From NCBI RefSeq assembly GCF_000787575.1, contig NW_012236510.1, positions 186,001 through 250,000 on the forward strand: a stretch of DNA of 64,000 bases. Direction: 5' to 3'. This DNA is from Acytostelium subglobosum LB1. Taxonomy: Eukaryota; Evosea; Eumycetozoa; Acytosteliales; Acytosteliaceae. Under the pieces are notes generated by a model, which did not search any database, was not told the DNA's origin, and worked only from the letters and a program-made list of their open reading frames with translations. Numbering within the stretch: position 1 is the first letter of the stretch; each line of letters starts with the position of its first letter. This document shows positions 35,626-46,909 of this stretch, piece after piece. The translations under genes were made by a program, and so were the position numbers.

Positions 35626-36163
35626 CTCTATCTGTATATTTTTATCTTGATTGAGTTGATTGATTGAATGAATTTCGTGATACCCCCCTTTGGAAAATTA
35701 GAATCTTGGTGATGATCAAACAATCAATCAGGTGATGGGTTCCACATTAGGGTAAAAGGGGTTGGTCTAGGTAGTTGCGTATCGTCGAGGCGTTGTTCAC
35801 CATGCCGCCAAGCCTGGTGAAGGAATGTTGTTTGTTTCCTAGCGACTGCATATATTGCAGCCACCAGTCCACGGTTAATGTTCGTTGGGCATCCCAAGAG
35901 AAACCCAACTACGCCTCGACTAGCCAATGATTATCTTCATTTTATCAATCATATTTGTTTACAAAGTAAGACGATTACCTTTGTGCACCCTACCAACCCA
36001 ACCAACAAACAATAACATCACCTCTTTAAACAATACCCTCTACCCTCTACTACTTTGTTGATGGGATTGATTGATTGATTGATTGACTGATTCCACCAAG
36101 TTTCCAAATTCCAGAATGAATGAGTGAGTGAGCGAATGAGTGAATAATTGAATGACCAACACT
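35626..36163. other. Intergenic region with a GC-richer island
   Basis: Between NAD kinase (start 35625) and the Arf-like gene (stop 36164), both on the minus strand. Bases about 35724-35930 are less AT-rich than the flanks and hold an open minus-strand frame without ATG (67 codons, containing AAIYAVARKQTTFLHQ). I do not recognise it; it might be a gene or element remnant. The rest is AT-rich with a TTGATTGATTGATTG run. Confidence 0.35.
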
Positions 36164-36745
36164 TTACTTTGATGTGTATGTTGATGCCTCTTTACGCGAA
36201 TCTAACTCTATCAGTGCTCGGTCGAGCCATGCCAGACCTTCTTGGATGCCCTCGCCTCGTGTGGCGACACTGGGTTGGCAATGAAACTGCCATGTTGCCA
36301 ATATCGATGACATGTATACATTGATCAACTCGACTGATATTGATGAAGATGGTGATGATGACCCACTATTGATATCTAGTTTGTTCAACATTATAAGTAC
36401 AGGTACGAATGGTTTAAGATCGCAGCATATCTTCTTCAACTCTTCAAATACTTCATTGATCCTATCTGTATCTGTTGAATCCAATACATAGATCAATGCA
36501 TCTGTTGTCTTATAGTGTTCTCTCCATCTATGACCGTACTTTGTTGAGCCACCCAAATCCCAAGTGAAGATATCCAAGTTGTTGTATGTTACAAACTCTA
36601 TACCATTCTCTACAAACGACAGTTGATCATCAACACTATAATCCATCATCCTATACAACATTGTTGTCTTGCCTGCATTATCAAGTCCGACCAACAATGT
36701 CTTTATCCTCCTCTTGTTCTTTCTATTTGATAATGCTTGGCCCAT
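36164..36745 (-). CDS. Arf-like small GTPase with altered switch II (GGS for GGQ)
   Basis: I start at the ATG at 36745 because it gives MGQALSNRK, with Gly2 suited to N-myristoylation; frame-open sequence further upstream looks like leader. 193 residues. P-loop GLDNAGKTT, G3 FTWDLGGSTKYG, RWREHY as in Arf proteins, NKLD for guanine specificity, and an ATRGEGI segment near the C-terminus as in Arf ATKGEGV-type G5 regions. The catalytic switch II Gln (WDxGGQ) is Ser here, so intrinsic or GAP-stimulated hydrolysis should be poor if Arf rules apply. A Ser-rich insert (SSSPSSSIS) follows NKLD. It is an Arl or Arf-related protein; subfamily unknown. The membrane site cannot be told. Confidence 0.85.
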   Translation of the reverse strand: MGQALSNRKNKRRIKTLLVGLDNAGKTTMLYRMMDYSVDDQLSFVENGIEFVTYNNLDIFTWDLGGSTKYGHRWREHYKTTDALIYVLDSTDTDRINEVFEELKKICCDLKPFVPVLIMLNKLDINSGSSSPSSSISVELINVYMSSILATWQFHCQPSVATRGEGIQEGLAWLDRALIELDSRKEASTYTSK

Positions 36746-37435
36746 CTGATATGCAGGTGATCGATTGATTGGTTGATTTGGCAAAGTGTGTGTTTGAGTG
36801 ATTGATTGAATGATTGTAGTGGTGTTACCACTAACATCCAAAGTGTTAATAATTCCTTTGACCATAAGATTATGTAGACAAGAACATTCAATTTGGTTAT
36901 TAAATGTAATAATAATTCACATCTAGTCAATAAATAATTGATCATTTCAATAATAATCTATTTATAATTCAATCAACTAATCAATCCATTTTCACAGGCG
37001 ATCTAGACGTATCATGAGAAAGTTAATCAATCATGATGATAAGGAATAACTTTAACAAGTTCAAGTAAATATTCTATGACCTTGTCAATCAGCTCAATCG
37101 CAATTAAAATCAATCTTTGGAAAAACTTTACCAAGATGTTGGACATTATTGGATAAAGTAGTTTGACAACACCGCACCTATTTCCAAAATGGCAATCACT
37201 TGAGAACCAAAGATTCAATCATGGGCACCAAACAGTGCAGTTGATATTCTCGTTTCGATGACACTCGTCTAAAGTTGTAGGGGGGGTTTTTTGATTGTTT
37301 CACCCGATTTGTACATTTATTTATTGATCAATCAAGAATGGAAATGTTGACATTCAGTACATATAATTCATATCATACCTATAAATATTTATAATAATAA
37401 TAATACTAATAATAATAATTATTATTATTATTATA
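36746..37435. other. Intergenic region, nothing convincing
   Basis: About 690 bases, strongly AT-rich, between divergent genes, with ATAATAATAATAAT tracts at 37390-37435 and a poly-G/poly-T step at 37279-37292. A 63-codon minus-strand frame (37027-37218) has a hydrophobic middle but lacks any motif or homology I can name; it is left unassigned. Confidence 0.4.
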
Positions 37436-38124
37436 ATGAATCATATTTACATTAAAGATGAAGGAAAAAATTCTCAAGTGTTTAGTAACAGTTACCCAAC
37501 AGAACTGTATGGTGTGATGACCATTCAAGAGTTCCAGGGAACAGTTGCCAATATAATAATGAATCTTTGGTGGTGGTGGACCCAAAACTCGGAAGAAAAC
37601 TGTTGATCTTTTGCACTTTCCCAGTAGTCTTCTTAATCACCTTCAACGTTTTAATATTCACCAATCATATTGAATACTGGCCAATCTTCACTTTCTAAAT
37701 GATTGCCTGGTTTATCCTCTTTATAATCTCTATCGTACTCTATAACAAAAAAAAAAACAGATTGATGAATATTGCACTCAATGAAACCAACTGTCAGTAT
37801 GAATCCCGTGGTATCATCTTCTCTTTCATTACGAACTCCAGACTGGGAATCAGAGTCGATTTCCCCTTCCCAGCCGTCAGTGTCATACCCGTCCAGCCAG
37901 CCGCAATGGACACACCCCAGCAACAGGCTTACATGCAACAGTCACAGATGAATTTCCAAAATACTGGTGCCAATTTCCAGCCACATGGAGCACCATTTGG
38001 ACAGAACCAAGCTGCATATTTACAACAACAACAACCACAACAGCCGGCACACTACCCAAATCTAACACCAATCCTTACTAACAAGGACATTGCTACGGAA
38101 GAGAAGATGAGTCTCCTAAAGTAA
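37436..38124 (+). pseudogene. ERF4/GOLGA7 (GCP16)-like gene, reading frame interrupted
   Basis: The opening MNHIYIKDEGKNSQVF, then YPTELYGVMTIQEFQGTV, fits the start of the ERF4/Golgin-A7 domain (basic/acidic opening, FPPEL, then EFEETI-like). After about 37550 the sense reading is in another frame. It contains two hydrophobic stretches split by a TAA at 37696-37698, then the family-like NCQYESRGIIFSF and GIRVDF, and a Gln/Pro-rich tail to 38124. Family members are palmitoylated partners of DHHC palmitoyltransferases that modify Ras. There is one frame change and one in-frame stop. I could not find GT-AG introns that remove them, though a small intron cannot be excluded. Confidence 0.5.
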
Positions 38125-38344
38125 ATGTTGATTACTGAGACATCCGTTAATAAATGAGAAGAGGAATAATGGTCCAGGTAGTACTTGTCCAATGATGTTC
38201 GACAGATGAGATAATTTTGGTTTATGGGTCTGATGAAATTTCATTCAAATCCACATTGCTCTTTAATGATCATACCACATTCAATCACTTTAGTTTATTA
38301 ATAATAGTTGGTAACTTATAATATAATATATATATCAAAAATCA

Positions 38345-40225
38345 ATGGCTACAACAATGCAACCTCAACAAATACAACAACAACAAACTAATGTTGTTGC
38401 TAATACTGGTGCTGCGACATCAGGTCAACAACAACAACAATCACAATCACAACAACAACAGCAGCTAACACAACAACAACAACAACAATTACAACAACAA
38501 CAACAACAACAACAACAGATGTCTGTTGACTTTACTATAAAGACATTAAGAGTACATCTACGCAACCTTTTGATGATATCAAACAGTATCCTATCGGACA
38601 AAGACACGCAGACCAGACTGAAAGAGTACATGAGCCTCGTCCAGAAGCTCGAAGAGTTCGAGATCGCCTGTGATGACATATACTCATTCGTTGTAAGTTG
38701 ATATATATCCCATCAATCATCTTCACTCAATCACTCACTCAATCAATCGATCAATCAACTTAATGTAATGTAGGAGATAAACAAACAGAATATAATATAT
38801 AATAATGCGAATAATGGAACGTTTGAGAAGGAGGAGTCACCAGAGGCATTGTATCAGGCATTGGGAACAAGATTGTCGACTGTGAAGCAGGCCAGGAATA
38901 CAGTGGATAGATTCAGAAGTGATTTGATGAAGAGGAATGATACATTGTCAAAGCTAAACAACTCAATCAAGGAGTCAAAGATAAGAGTGAAGAATGAGCC
39001 CAATAATACTACATCATCATCACATATTGCGACTGATACCCCGATGTCAATAGGCGGTGAGACCGACACAAACTCGATCAACAACAGCGGCGGCATAAGC
39101 AGCAGTGGCGGAATGGACGGTGACGCGTCTCATCAGCAGCAACAACAACAACTCGGACAAGAACAACAAGCGCACGACCAGACACAGCAACAGACACATA
39201 CACCATCCGAACAGAACCAATCATCGAGCCAACAACAACAGAATCAACAACAACATCAACACCCAGCAGTGGCAAGCCTGTCGGCAGAGTCGCCGTCTGT
39301 GTACTCGCCCTCGCTGCTAAAGACCAGCACCGACCCAGACGGCCTGACGCCCAAGACTGGCTCGGACGCAACACCGTCGCTTGTGGTCGAGCCCAGCGAT
39401 CAACAACAGACTCCAACGCCATCACAGCAGGATCCGGCGGGACACCAGCAGAATGGTGGCGTGGAGATGTATCATCATCATCATGGCACGAGCAATGTTG
39501 GACAGGGCGGCAACACATTCAATCCATTGTCACCGGCGTCCATTAACATGCACATGCCATCGCCGGGACAGAGCAAGAAGTCGCCTCTCACTTCGTCCAT
39601 GATGGACGGTTCGTTCGACACCCCTTCGCAGACCCAGTTCACTCCCTCTCAGCCAGCCAACCTCAGCCAAATGACGGAGGATGTCGACACCAGCATGAAC
39701 CAGGATGACGTGGTCGTTCCATCACAGGATGATCAACAACAACAGCATCAGAGCGAGCAGTTGCAGCAGCATGGTGAACAACAAGGTGATGAACATCAAC
39801 AACTACAGCAACATGATCACCAGCAACAGCTGCAGCTGCAACAGCAACAACAGAATGAACTGAATCAGTTGGATGGTTTGGATGACCTGGACGATGAGGT
39901 GGAGATGGAGGAGGTGCAGGTGGTCGATGTGGATCAGAGCCAACCGAGTGTTCACGGTCAGGAGCAAGTGGACATGATCGATGTGGACCAAAGCTATGCC
40001 TCAGGACTCGAGGTACCAAGCAATGATGGTGGTGTTGTCAATGTCGATGAAGATATGGTCGAGTCCGTTGAGATAGACAACAACAAGAACAACAACAACA
40101 ACGTTGTCGATGACCTAGATGACATGTTCCCAGAGACCGCTGTCGTTCAACAACAAGATCATCAACAGCAACAACAGGTCGTTCAAGAGGGGTCACAAGA
40201 CGTTGACAACACTGGTGGCGATTGA
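38345..40225 (+). CDS. Mediator subunit 29-like, Gln-rich nuclear protein
   Basis: Exons 38345-38692 and 38774-40225 join in phase 0 (599 residues). A poly-Gln N-terminus is followed by a helical region (about 60-180: TLRVHLRNLLMISNSIL, LEEFEIACDDIYSF, EINKQNII, LYQALGTRLSTVKQARN). The pattern and position fit Med29-type subunits, which form part of the Mediator head/tail hinge. The remaining 400 residues are low complexity (Gln, Ser, Pro, Asp) with an acidic stretch near 505-530. Most of the protein has no diagnostic sequence, so the assignment rests on about 120 residues. Other coiled-coil nuclear proteins remain possible. Confidence 0.5.
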
Positions 40226-43200
40226 TCATGCGCCATCACTTGGCAGCCACACTGCCAACCCTTCAAGTCGGCTTGGCCGCATAAAGGTGTGAAGTTACCG
40301 CCTCATAGCCATGACCGCGATATTTGCTCACACATGTGATCAAAGAGATAGATAGAAAGATAGAACAAAACAGAACATAAGGTCGGACCCCCTGTCTCCT
40401 GGCACACAGCCCTACCCTACCCTCGATGGACGGTGCCGTTTAATGTTCACCACCAAACGACCCAAACGGGTCGCAACAACCAACCATCCCATCAATCATC
40501 GTTTGCTGCTTGTTGGTATCGCCAACAGAGTACCCAACATCAGATGAGTGTACACGAAAACTTGGGACCGTCGACGCGAATCCCAATGCGCATTCTTCTG
40601 CTTCTTTGGGGTAAGAGTGCGTGTGTGTGTTTGGCCGTCACATCATCGGCGGCCGTGTGTAGCACAATAAATGGGGGGTCGACTCAGCCATCCATCCATC
40701 CAACCTCTTGGCCAGCCGCCACCTCCACCACCTGCCAAGGGCTTGCTGATGTGTCTCATTTTACACACACCTTCACCAAAGTTGTCACCAACGGAAAAAG
40801 CATCAGCTGATCTCCTGTGATTCAAATTTCGTGTAGGCTTTGTTTTATATTTTGTTTTTGGTTATTTGTTGCTGGCTACCATGATCTAAACGAGTCCATC
40901 ACGTGGTGCAATCTAAACACACCAAACAAACAAGCACCAAACACACGGTTTGGGCAATTTGATCGGGGCATTCACTCGTCAACAACAATTATGAACTTTG
41001 CCGTGGCACCCATCGCCCCATCCACCCCTCATCACCACCACATCTGATTGTCGTCTTTCATCAAACGGGTGTGTGGTGGTGGACCTGTTGGATGAATGAA
41101 TGAATGAATGAGATATCTCATTCAACTAACTTTAACTTACTACTCCTGAGTGAATGAATGAATGAAAGCAACAAGATTGGAGTATCGCTGAATGGTTGAT
41201 CGCACTCTCATGGACAGAGATAGGATGGATGGAGCAAGGCAAAGTCGAGTTCCACTTCCAACAACAACAACAGCTGTCCTCTATGTCGGCTTGGATATTT
41301 GTGTTTGTTTGTTTGGTGTTGGCCGACACCCGTTGTTTGTTTGCGTCTATGCCCTGGTTCTGGGTTGGTTGGTGATGGTCCAAGTTGCATAAATGATGAC
41401 AACACCCACAACAACTCAACAAGCACAAGTGTTCCTTCCGCATCGATTTTGATAGTCCATCGCCCGTCCTCCACCATTCTCTTCCCATATTCACCAACAC
41501 CAACAACAACACACACATTGCACAATAACGACCTACATTTCTATTGTTGTCTGTCCGTCTGTCTGTTGTATGTTTTGTTTTGTTTAGTTTAGTTTAGTTA
41601 GTTACAGTGTTTGTAGGTCTTGTTTGATTAATTGATTGATTGATTGATGATCTTATAATCATACATATATATATATATAATAATATATCATACTTACATA
41701 ATATTTATATTACTTTGTACAAATACTACTTATTCATATCAATCATATTCATTCATTCAATCAATCAATCAATCATCCATCTACCCATCCAGCTCCAACA
41801 ACTAAGATACTTGGAACAATCTCAACTTAACATAAAGGTAATACTTCATTTCCAACATCCATTTCAATCTATCAACAATATTCCAATTGGACAGCAATTG
41901 TTATTTGTTCATGTTGTGGCACTCCACGATCAAGGAGACAAGACATGGGATGGGCGAAGATAGGAAGAACAATCAAACATAATCATTCATGCATCGATGT
42001 TGAAAATGATAATCACAAGATGTGTGTGTATGAATGACAAAGATGATATTTATGCGAGAGGACACGAATACAGTCCAAGGATAGACCATCACAGGATGTC
42101 AGTGTGTGTCCCGATATCCAAAAATCCCTTCTTCTGTGTGCGTATGTGTGGTGTGGAGGCTATGCCTCGGCCTCGCCAAAAGATGGGGATCTTTTTTTTT
42201 GTGATGGGCGTGCAAACCAAATCGGAGAGGCACGTGGACAGTCCATAAATGGTTTACTACCCTTTCAAGAGTGTGTTTGTGTGCCCCTCTGTGCATTGAC
42301 ATACACTAAAACTCTCTTGTGATTGTTTGTTTGTTTGTTTGATTGATATATCAATCATCCATCATTCATTCATTCATTCATTCAATCTTATTGTATCGTT
42401 GTAGTTGTTGTTGATGTTGTGAACAGAGAGGAAAGACACACATACATATACAACAAGTACAAATCATCTTCATCAACTTGGGTAACTATCAACATCAACA
42501 ACACTATTATCACATCCATCGCCAACGTGTTCCAATCCAATCCATCCAATCAAATCAATCCAATCCATTCCAATCAATCAATTAATAATTAATATATAAC
42601 TTGGCTGGCCTGGCGCCTCCGCAATGGACCATCCAATTACCAAGTCAATCAATCAAACAATCAAACACAACCACAACATATTCATTCATATAACGATCGA
42701 ACATGTGCCTTGTTTCCATCTTACTTTCCATTCATATAACATATTATATTATGTGTGTATGTATGAGCGAGTGAATGAATGGAGCCATGACGTTGAGATG
42801 GTTGTGTGTGTGGTACATAACAACAACATTTAATATATAATATATATATGTAAATTATTGCCATTGACTACCAACGGTAACAAAGGTCACTACACAAACA
42901 ATTCCCATGCCCGCCCTTCTCACTCACCATACCGCCCATTCACTCGATGTTACTGCATACATCGATGTGAATGAATGCATGGTAACAACAACAACACCAA
43001 ATACACACTTGTTATCAACTCCACATTTGCATGTCTCAATCAATTTACTCCTTGCTTGGGCAAACACACACAGGCTCAACAACGGCAACAACAACAACAA
43101 CAACAACAAACACTCACTTGTGCTCCTCCAGTTGGAGAACGGCGCAGTAGCCAGGATTGTTGTTTGATTGATTGATTGATCCGGCTGGCGCCTTGCCACA

Positions 43201-44370
43201 ACAACAACAACTAAAACAATTGCCGCCGGTAATCAACCACCACCCATCGCCCAACATTCACTCCATTCCCCATAATGATCACACCCCACGAACTCAATCA
43301 ATCAAGTAATATTATTTGTTTGGTTGGTTGGTTGGTTGTTGAGTGTGTGTGTGAGTGAGTGTGTGGTCCTTATGCCATCGCCATTGCCACGATCATAATC
43401 AATCAATCAATCAAACACACACACACACAAACAAATAATACACAAATACACAAACACTTATAGTTATACACTTTATACTTGTGTGTGTGTGCTGTGGTGT
43501 GATGTGGCCAGGTCTTGTAATTAAGGAAGAGGAGGATGGTGTGTGTGTGTGTTGGGCCTTGTCATATATCACTATGAACGCCCAACGTATGGCAAGGCAC
43601 CGCATGGCACGGCGCGGCATCGCCATGGCATGGTACGGAGCGACCCCCGCCCAACGACTCAAATCAATCAATCATCATCATATGATTGATCCGCACCATA
43701 CTTCACCAACACCACACTCACACAATTTAGAGATGAGGAGGCGTGAGGACTCACTTGTTTGTTGGTGATTATGTTTGTTTGTTTGTTTGTTTGTTTGTTT
43801 GTTTATGTGTTGTTGTGTTGTTGTGTTGTTATGTGTTTGTGTTTGATTGATTGATATGTTACCGCAACAACAACAACAACAACTTTGTGATGTTATTCCC
43901 ACGGCCACCAACGCCTCTCTCTCTCTCTCTACCTTATTGTGTTGTTGTTATTGATGCTGATGATATTGGATCAATCTTATACTGGATGGATGGTTGGGGT
44001 GTGTGTGTGTGTGGGGTTGGTGTTGCCGTGGTCATGATCGTGGCAAGCTGACCCTGACTGACTGACTGAAGATGTTAGATGTTGGAGAGGGCCTCATCAT
44101 TGATTGTCTCAAGTTACAATACTAATTCCTTCCTTTCCTTTCCAAAAACACAATCACAACCCTGATCTAACATATAATTAGATATCCACAACAACAACTA
44201 TATTCCCCTTTGGACGAGGAGTTAGTCAAGTTTACAAAATATTAATTAATTATATATTTCCAGTCCTTTCCAGTTTACACCCCACACTCACTCGCACGAT
44301 CAATCAATCAATCAATCACGATCACGATCACCTACCACATCGCGCCCAACCAATAATATAATAATTAATA
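40226..44370. other. 4.1-kb gene-free region upstream of the PB1-domain regulator
   Basis: The longest gene-free stretch in the window. It is packed with simple repeats: CATTCATTCATTC, GATTGATTGATT, a long (TTTG)n run at 43774-43804, TG/CA runs near 43480-43550, and a GTTTAGTTTAGTTTAG stretch at 41581-41600. All open frames are short, overlap simple repeats and carry no motif. I read it as promoter plus leader of the gene at 44371, possibly with non-coding exons. No tRNA or snRNA signature was seen. Confidence 0.5.
43774..43804. repeat. (TTTG)n microsatellite
   Basis: Seven or more tandem TTTG units within the long leader region of the PB1-domain gene. They are flanked at 43806-43850 by TGTTGTGTTGTTGTG-type repeats. 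Confidence 0.8.
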
Positions 44371-46290
44371 ATGTCGGATAACAATAACTTTGGAGGCCAA
44401 ATGACCTCCACTGGACAATTACTACTTCCGGACACTAATGAGCTGGCCGTGCAAGATTTTGAGATTATCCAATGCAAGTCCAACGAGACCGTCACCGTCC
44501 AGTACTTTTGTAACAAGCAGGGCGAGCCAGTATACTTCCCAGACCGCACGCTGGCAACACTGCTGCAGGTCAACCTGTCCACGCTGCGCGGCCGCTTTAA
44601 CCGCCTCACCAAGAAGCACCCAGGTTTCCGTCTGCTGATCAGCGAGAAGTCCAAGTCGCGCCTCACCTCATTGCACTTTATCGACAAGTACTACGACCCC
44701 CTGCTCGGTGGTCATCAGATGGGCGGCAACAAGTCGCCACCACACGGCTCCATCGCCATGGCCGAGTCGCACTCGTCTCCCACACTCCTGTCGTCCTCAA
44801 GTGGCAGCAACAGGATCGCGTATGGCGCGCCAGGCGGCGGTGCTTCCACAAACAACCTTCTGTTGGGCGGCGCTGGCAGTGGCAACGCAGCCAACATGCC
44901 CGACGACGATGGACATGGCAACTACTCAACACAGCTGCATGGTCTCATTGCACTCAATCACATCACCCTGGTCAACCATGCTCTCTCTGAGTGGATCGCG
45001 CACAACTACGAGCGTCTGGGAACATCACTGCGCGAGATCGAGTCCAACCTGACCCGCGCACAGCTCTCCTTCACGCGCACAGGCGACGTCATCACACTGC
45101 ATCAACGCAAGTTCTATCCATCGTCGGCCCTGTCACCACTCTCCTTCTCGGCCAACTCAATGATGTCAATGTCCAACATGTCCAGCGCGGCAGCAGCCGC
45201 AGCGGCCTCATCACATCTCTCTCCCAAACTCAGCGCTCTCACATTCTTGGCTGCATCGTCCTCATCAACCTCGTCCTCTGGTTACAACACACCTTCAATG
45301 CCACTCACTCCCACCTCGACACCATCGTCGGCTTCCATCCATAACTTCCTCAACCCGACCATCAACATGAACATGAACATGGGCATGTTGCCAACAACTA
45401 CCTCCACCACCAACACTGATGGCTACTGTATATACACACCAAACAACATCAACAACAACAATGGCTTCGACGCCAACTACCTTACTCAACAACGCTACAT
45501 TTCACACAACGCCAGCTACCAACAGGGCATGCCCCTGATGGCGCCCTTCCGATCAGCACCATCACCAACCGCCACACCTACATCCTCATCCATCAACAAC
45601 AATATATATGATAGATACCCATTCGACACGCCAACATACTTCAATCAATCAAACAACAACAACGCATCATCATCAATCAACTCATCTCCACTGCGCCCAT
45701 CTCAGTCGATTGAGGACCTCCTCGATCACTCCCACTCCAACAACACCTACGCCAACAACAACGTCAACTACAACACCAATAACGCCAGCTCCAAGAAGAG
45801 GAGCAATGACTCGGACTGCTCAAGCAGCAGTGATAATGAGCTTTCATCGCCATCACTGCTTAAGCGCCTCAAGCAAGACCCGGTCAGCCTGTCAACCGTC
45901 ATCAAATGTAAACTCGTTGATGATGATGCCTACAAGAAGGTGGACATATCCACGCTGAGCGGCTTCCAATCGCTACGCGACTGCCTGGCGTCAATGTTCA
46001 CCAACATCAGCCAATCGTTCGTCGTCTGCTACCACGACGCCGAGAACGACTTTGTCGAGATCAACGAGCACGAGGACGACTGGGCCGACTTTAGCAAGAC
46101 CGTGCGCAAGATCGTCATCAAGCCTTCATTGGCACGCTCGTCCGCCTCTCTCATGTCACTGATCAACTCACCCAGCCGCTCATGCTCAGCCACCGCCTAC
46201 ATGTCCAAGGCGCCAGTGTCCGTCACACCCAGCTCCAGTGCTCTTGTCACTCCTCCATCAATGGCGCTCAAGAACATCTTGTGTGAATAA
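44371..46290 (+). CDS. Putative transcription regulator with helix-turn-helix-like domain and C-terminal PB1 domain
   Basis: Single exon, 639 residues, with strong use of C/G-ending codons. Residues about 30-115 are the only other ordered region (VQYFCNKQGEPVYFPD, then LLQVNLSTLRGRFNRLTKKH), basic and helix-turn-helix-like. Residues about 120-500 are low complexity (Ser, Asn, Thr, Ala, Met). Near 475 is SSKKRSNDSDC, a possible nuclear localisation signal. About 510-595 is a PB1 domain: basic start VIKCKLVDDDAYKKV and the acidic OPCA motif DAENDFVEINEHEDDWADF. PB1 domains join proteins front to back. Function as a DNA-binding regulator is inference; the name and target are unknown. Confidence 0.65.
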   Translation: MSDNNNFGGQMTSTGQLLLPDTNELAVQDFEIIQCKSNETVTVQYFCNKQGEPVYFPDRTLATLLQVNLSTLRGRFNRLTKKHPGFRLLISEKSKSRLTSLHFIDKYYDPLLGGHQMGGNKSPPHGSIAMAESHSSPTLLSSSSGSNRIAYGAPGGGASTNNLLLGGAGSGNAANMPDDDGHGNYSTQLHGLIALNHITLVNHALSEWIAHNYERLGTSLREIESNLTRAQLSFTRTGDVITLHQRKFYPSSALSPLSFSANSMMSMSNMSSAAAAAAASSHLSPKLSALTFLAASSSSTSSSGYNTPSMPLTPTSTPSSASIHNFLNPTINMNMNMGMLPTTTSTTNTDGYCIYTPNNINNNNGFDANYLTQQRYISHNASYQQGMPLMAPFRSAPSPTATPTSSSINNNIYDRYPFDTPTYFNQSNNNNASSSINSSPLRPSQSIEDLLDHSHSNNTYANNNVNYNTNNASSKKRSNDSDCSSSSDNELSSPSLLKRLKQDPVSLSTVIKCKLVDDDAYKKVDISTLSGFQSLRDCLASMFTNISQSFVVCYHDAENDFVEINEHEDDWADFSKTVRKIVIKPSLARSSASLMSLINSPSRSCSATAYMSKAPVSVTPSSSALVTPPSMALKNILCE

Positions 46291-46909
46291 TTGATCGTTC
46301 AGTCGATTGATTTAATGTTAATAAGACTACCTACCTCCCTACCCCTCCTCCTCCTCCTCCTCTCCTCCACTCCTCGATACGAGAACACACCTCGCGGGCT
46401 AGCTGTGCACTCAGTCCGACTATATACATTACAAAGTGCACTCTCTGGCCACTCACAACTATCCCACGTCCCATATGGACTCTGGACTACCTCTGGAATG
46501 CACAATAAATCATTGTTCTAATTCCTACTTCCAATCAAGTCTTCATCGTTGAGGAAAGGGTTGAGCTGTTGTCTTCACGATGACCGGTTATAAATATTCA
46601 TTGGACATCTTTTTGGGGGAGTCACTGTCTGTTGACAGTTTGCTACCTGTCAGTGTTTGGATCTCAAGGGCATGGGAATCAGATACACGGAACGAGAGGG
46701 ACGTCTAACATCAAGATAATCTTATCATTTATTGAGTATAAATATAGAGGCTCTCATGCCGCTCAATCAATCAATTCTTCATCATTGAGAAGGTTGAGGG
46801 CGAGGGCCTGGGTAAGGGTAGGGTTGAACAAACACAAGAATGTTTATTGGTTGATGGTAGTCACATTCATTGAAGGACTAGCATAGGATAGAGGTAGAGA
46901 TTGAACCTT
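46291..46909. other. Intergenic region with a TATA-like and G-rich segment
   Basis: Between convergent genes. Bases 46731-46747 (ATTGAGTATAAATATAG) recur at 48028-48044, and a G-run cluster follows at about 46788-46827 (five runs of three or more G). Otherwise AT-rich 3' flank. No gene was seen. Confidence 0.5.

Noticed and set aside
36746-36865. Upstream in-frame extension of the Arf-like GTPase
   Set aside because: Low-complexity leader translated from ATTGATTG runs; the ATG giving MGQ fits Arf myristoylation and usual length.
37027-37218. 63-codon minus-strand frame with hydrophobic centre
   Set aside because: No splice partner, no motif and AT-rich setting; hydrophobic frames arise easily in such DNA.
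42097-42320. Overlapping open frames near 42.1-42.3 kb
   Set aside because: Short, repeat-derived and on both strands at once; no family features.
40226-44370. Regular TCAATCAATC-type repeats that could suggest an array
   Set aside because: They are pure tetranucleotide microsatellites without unique spacers, spread over introns and gaps; not a CRISPR array.
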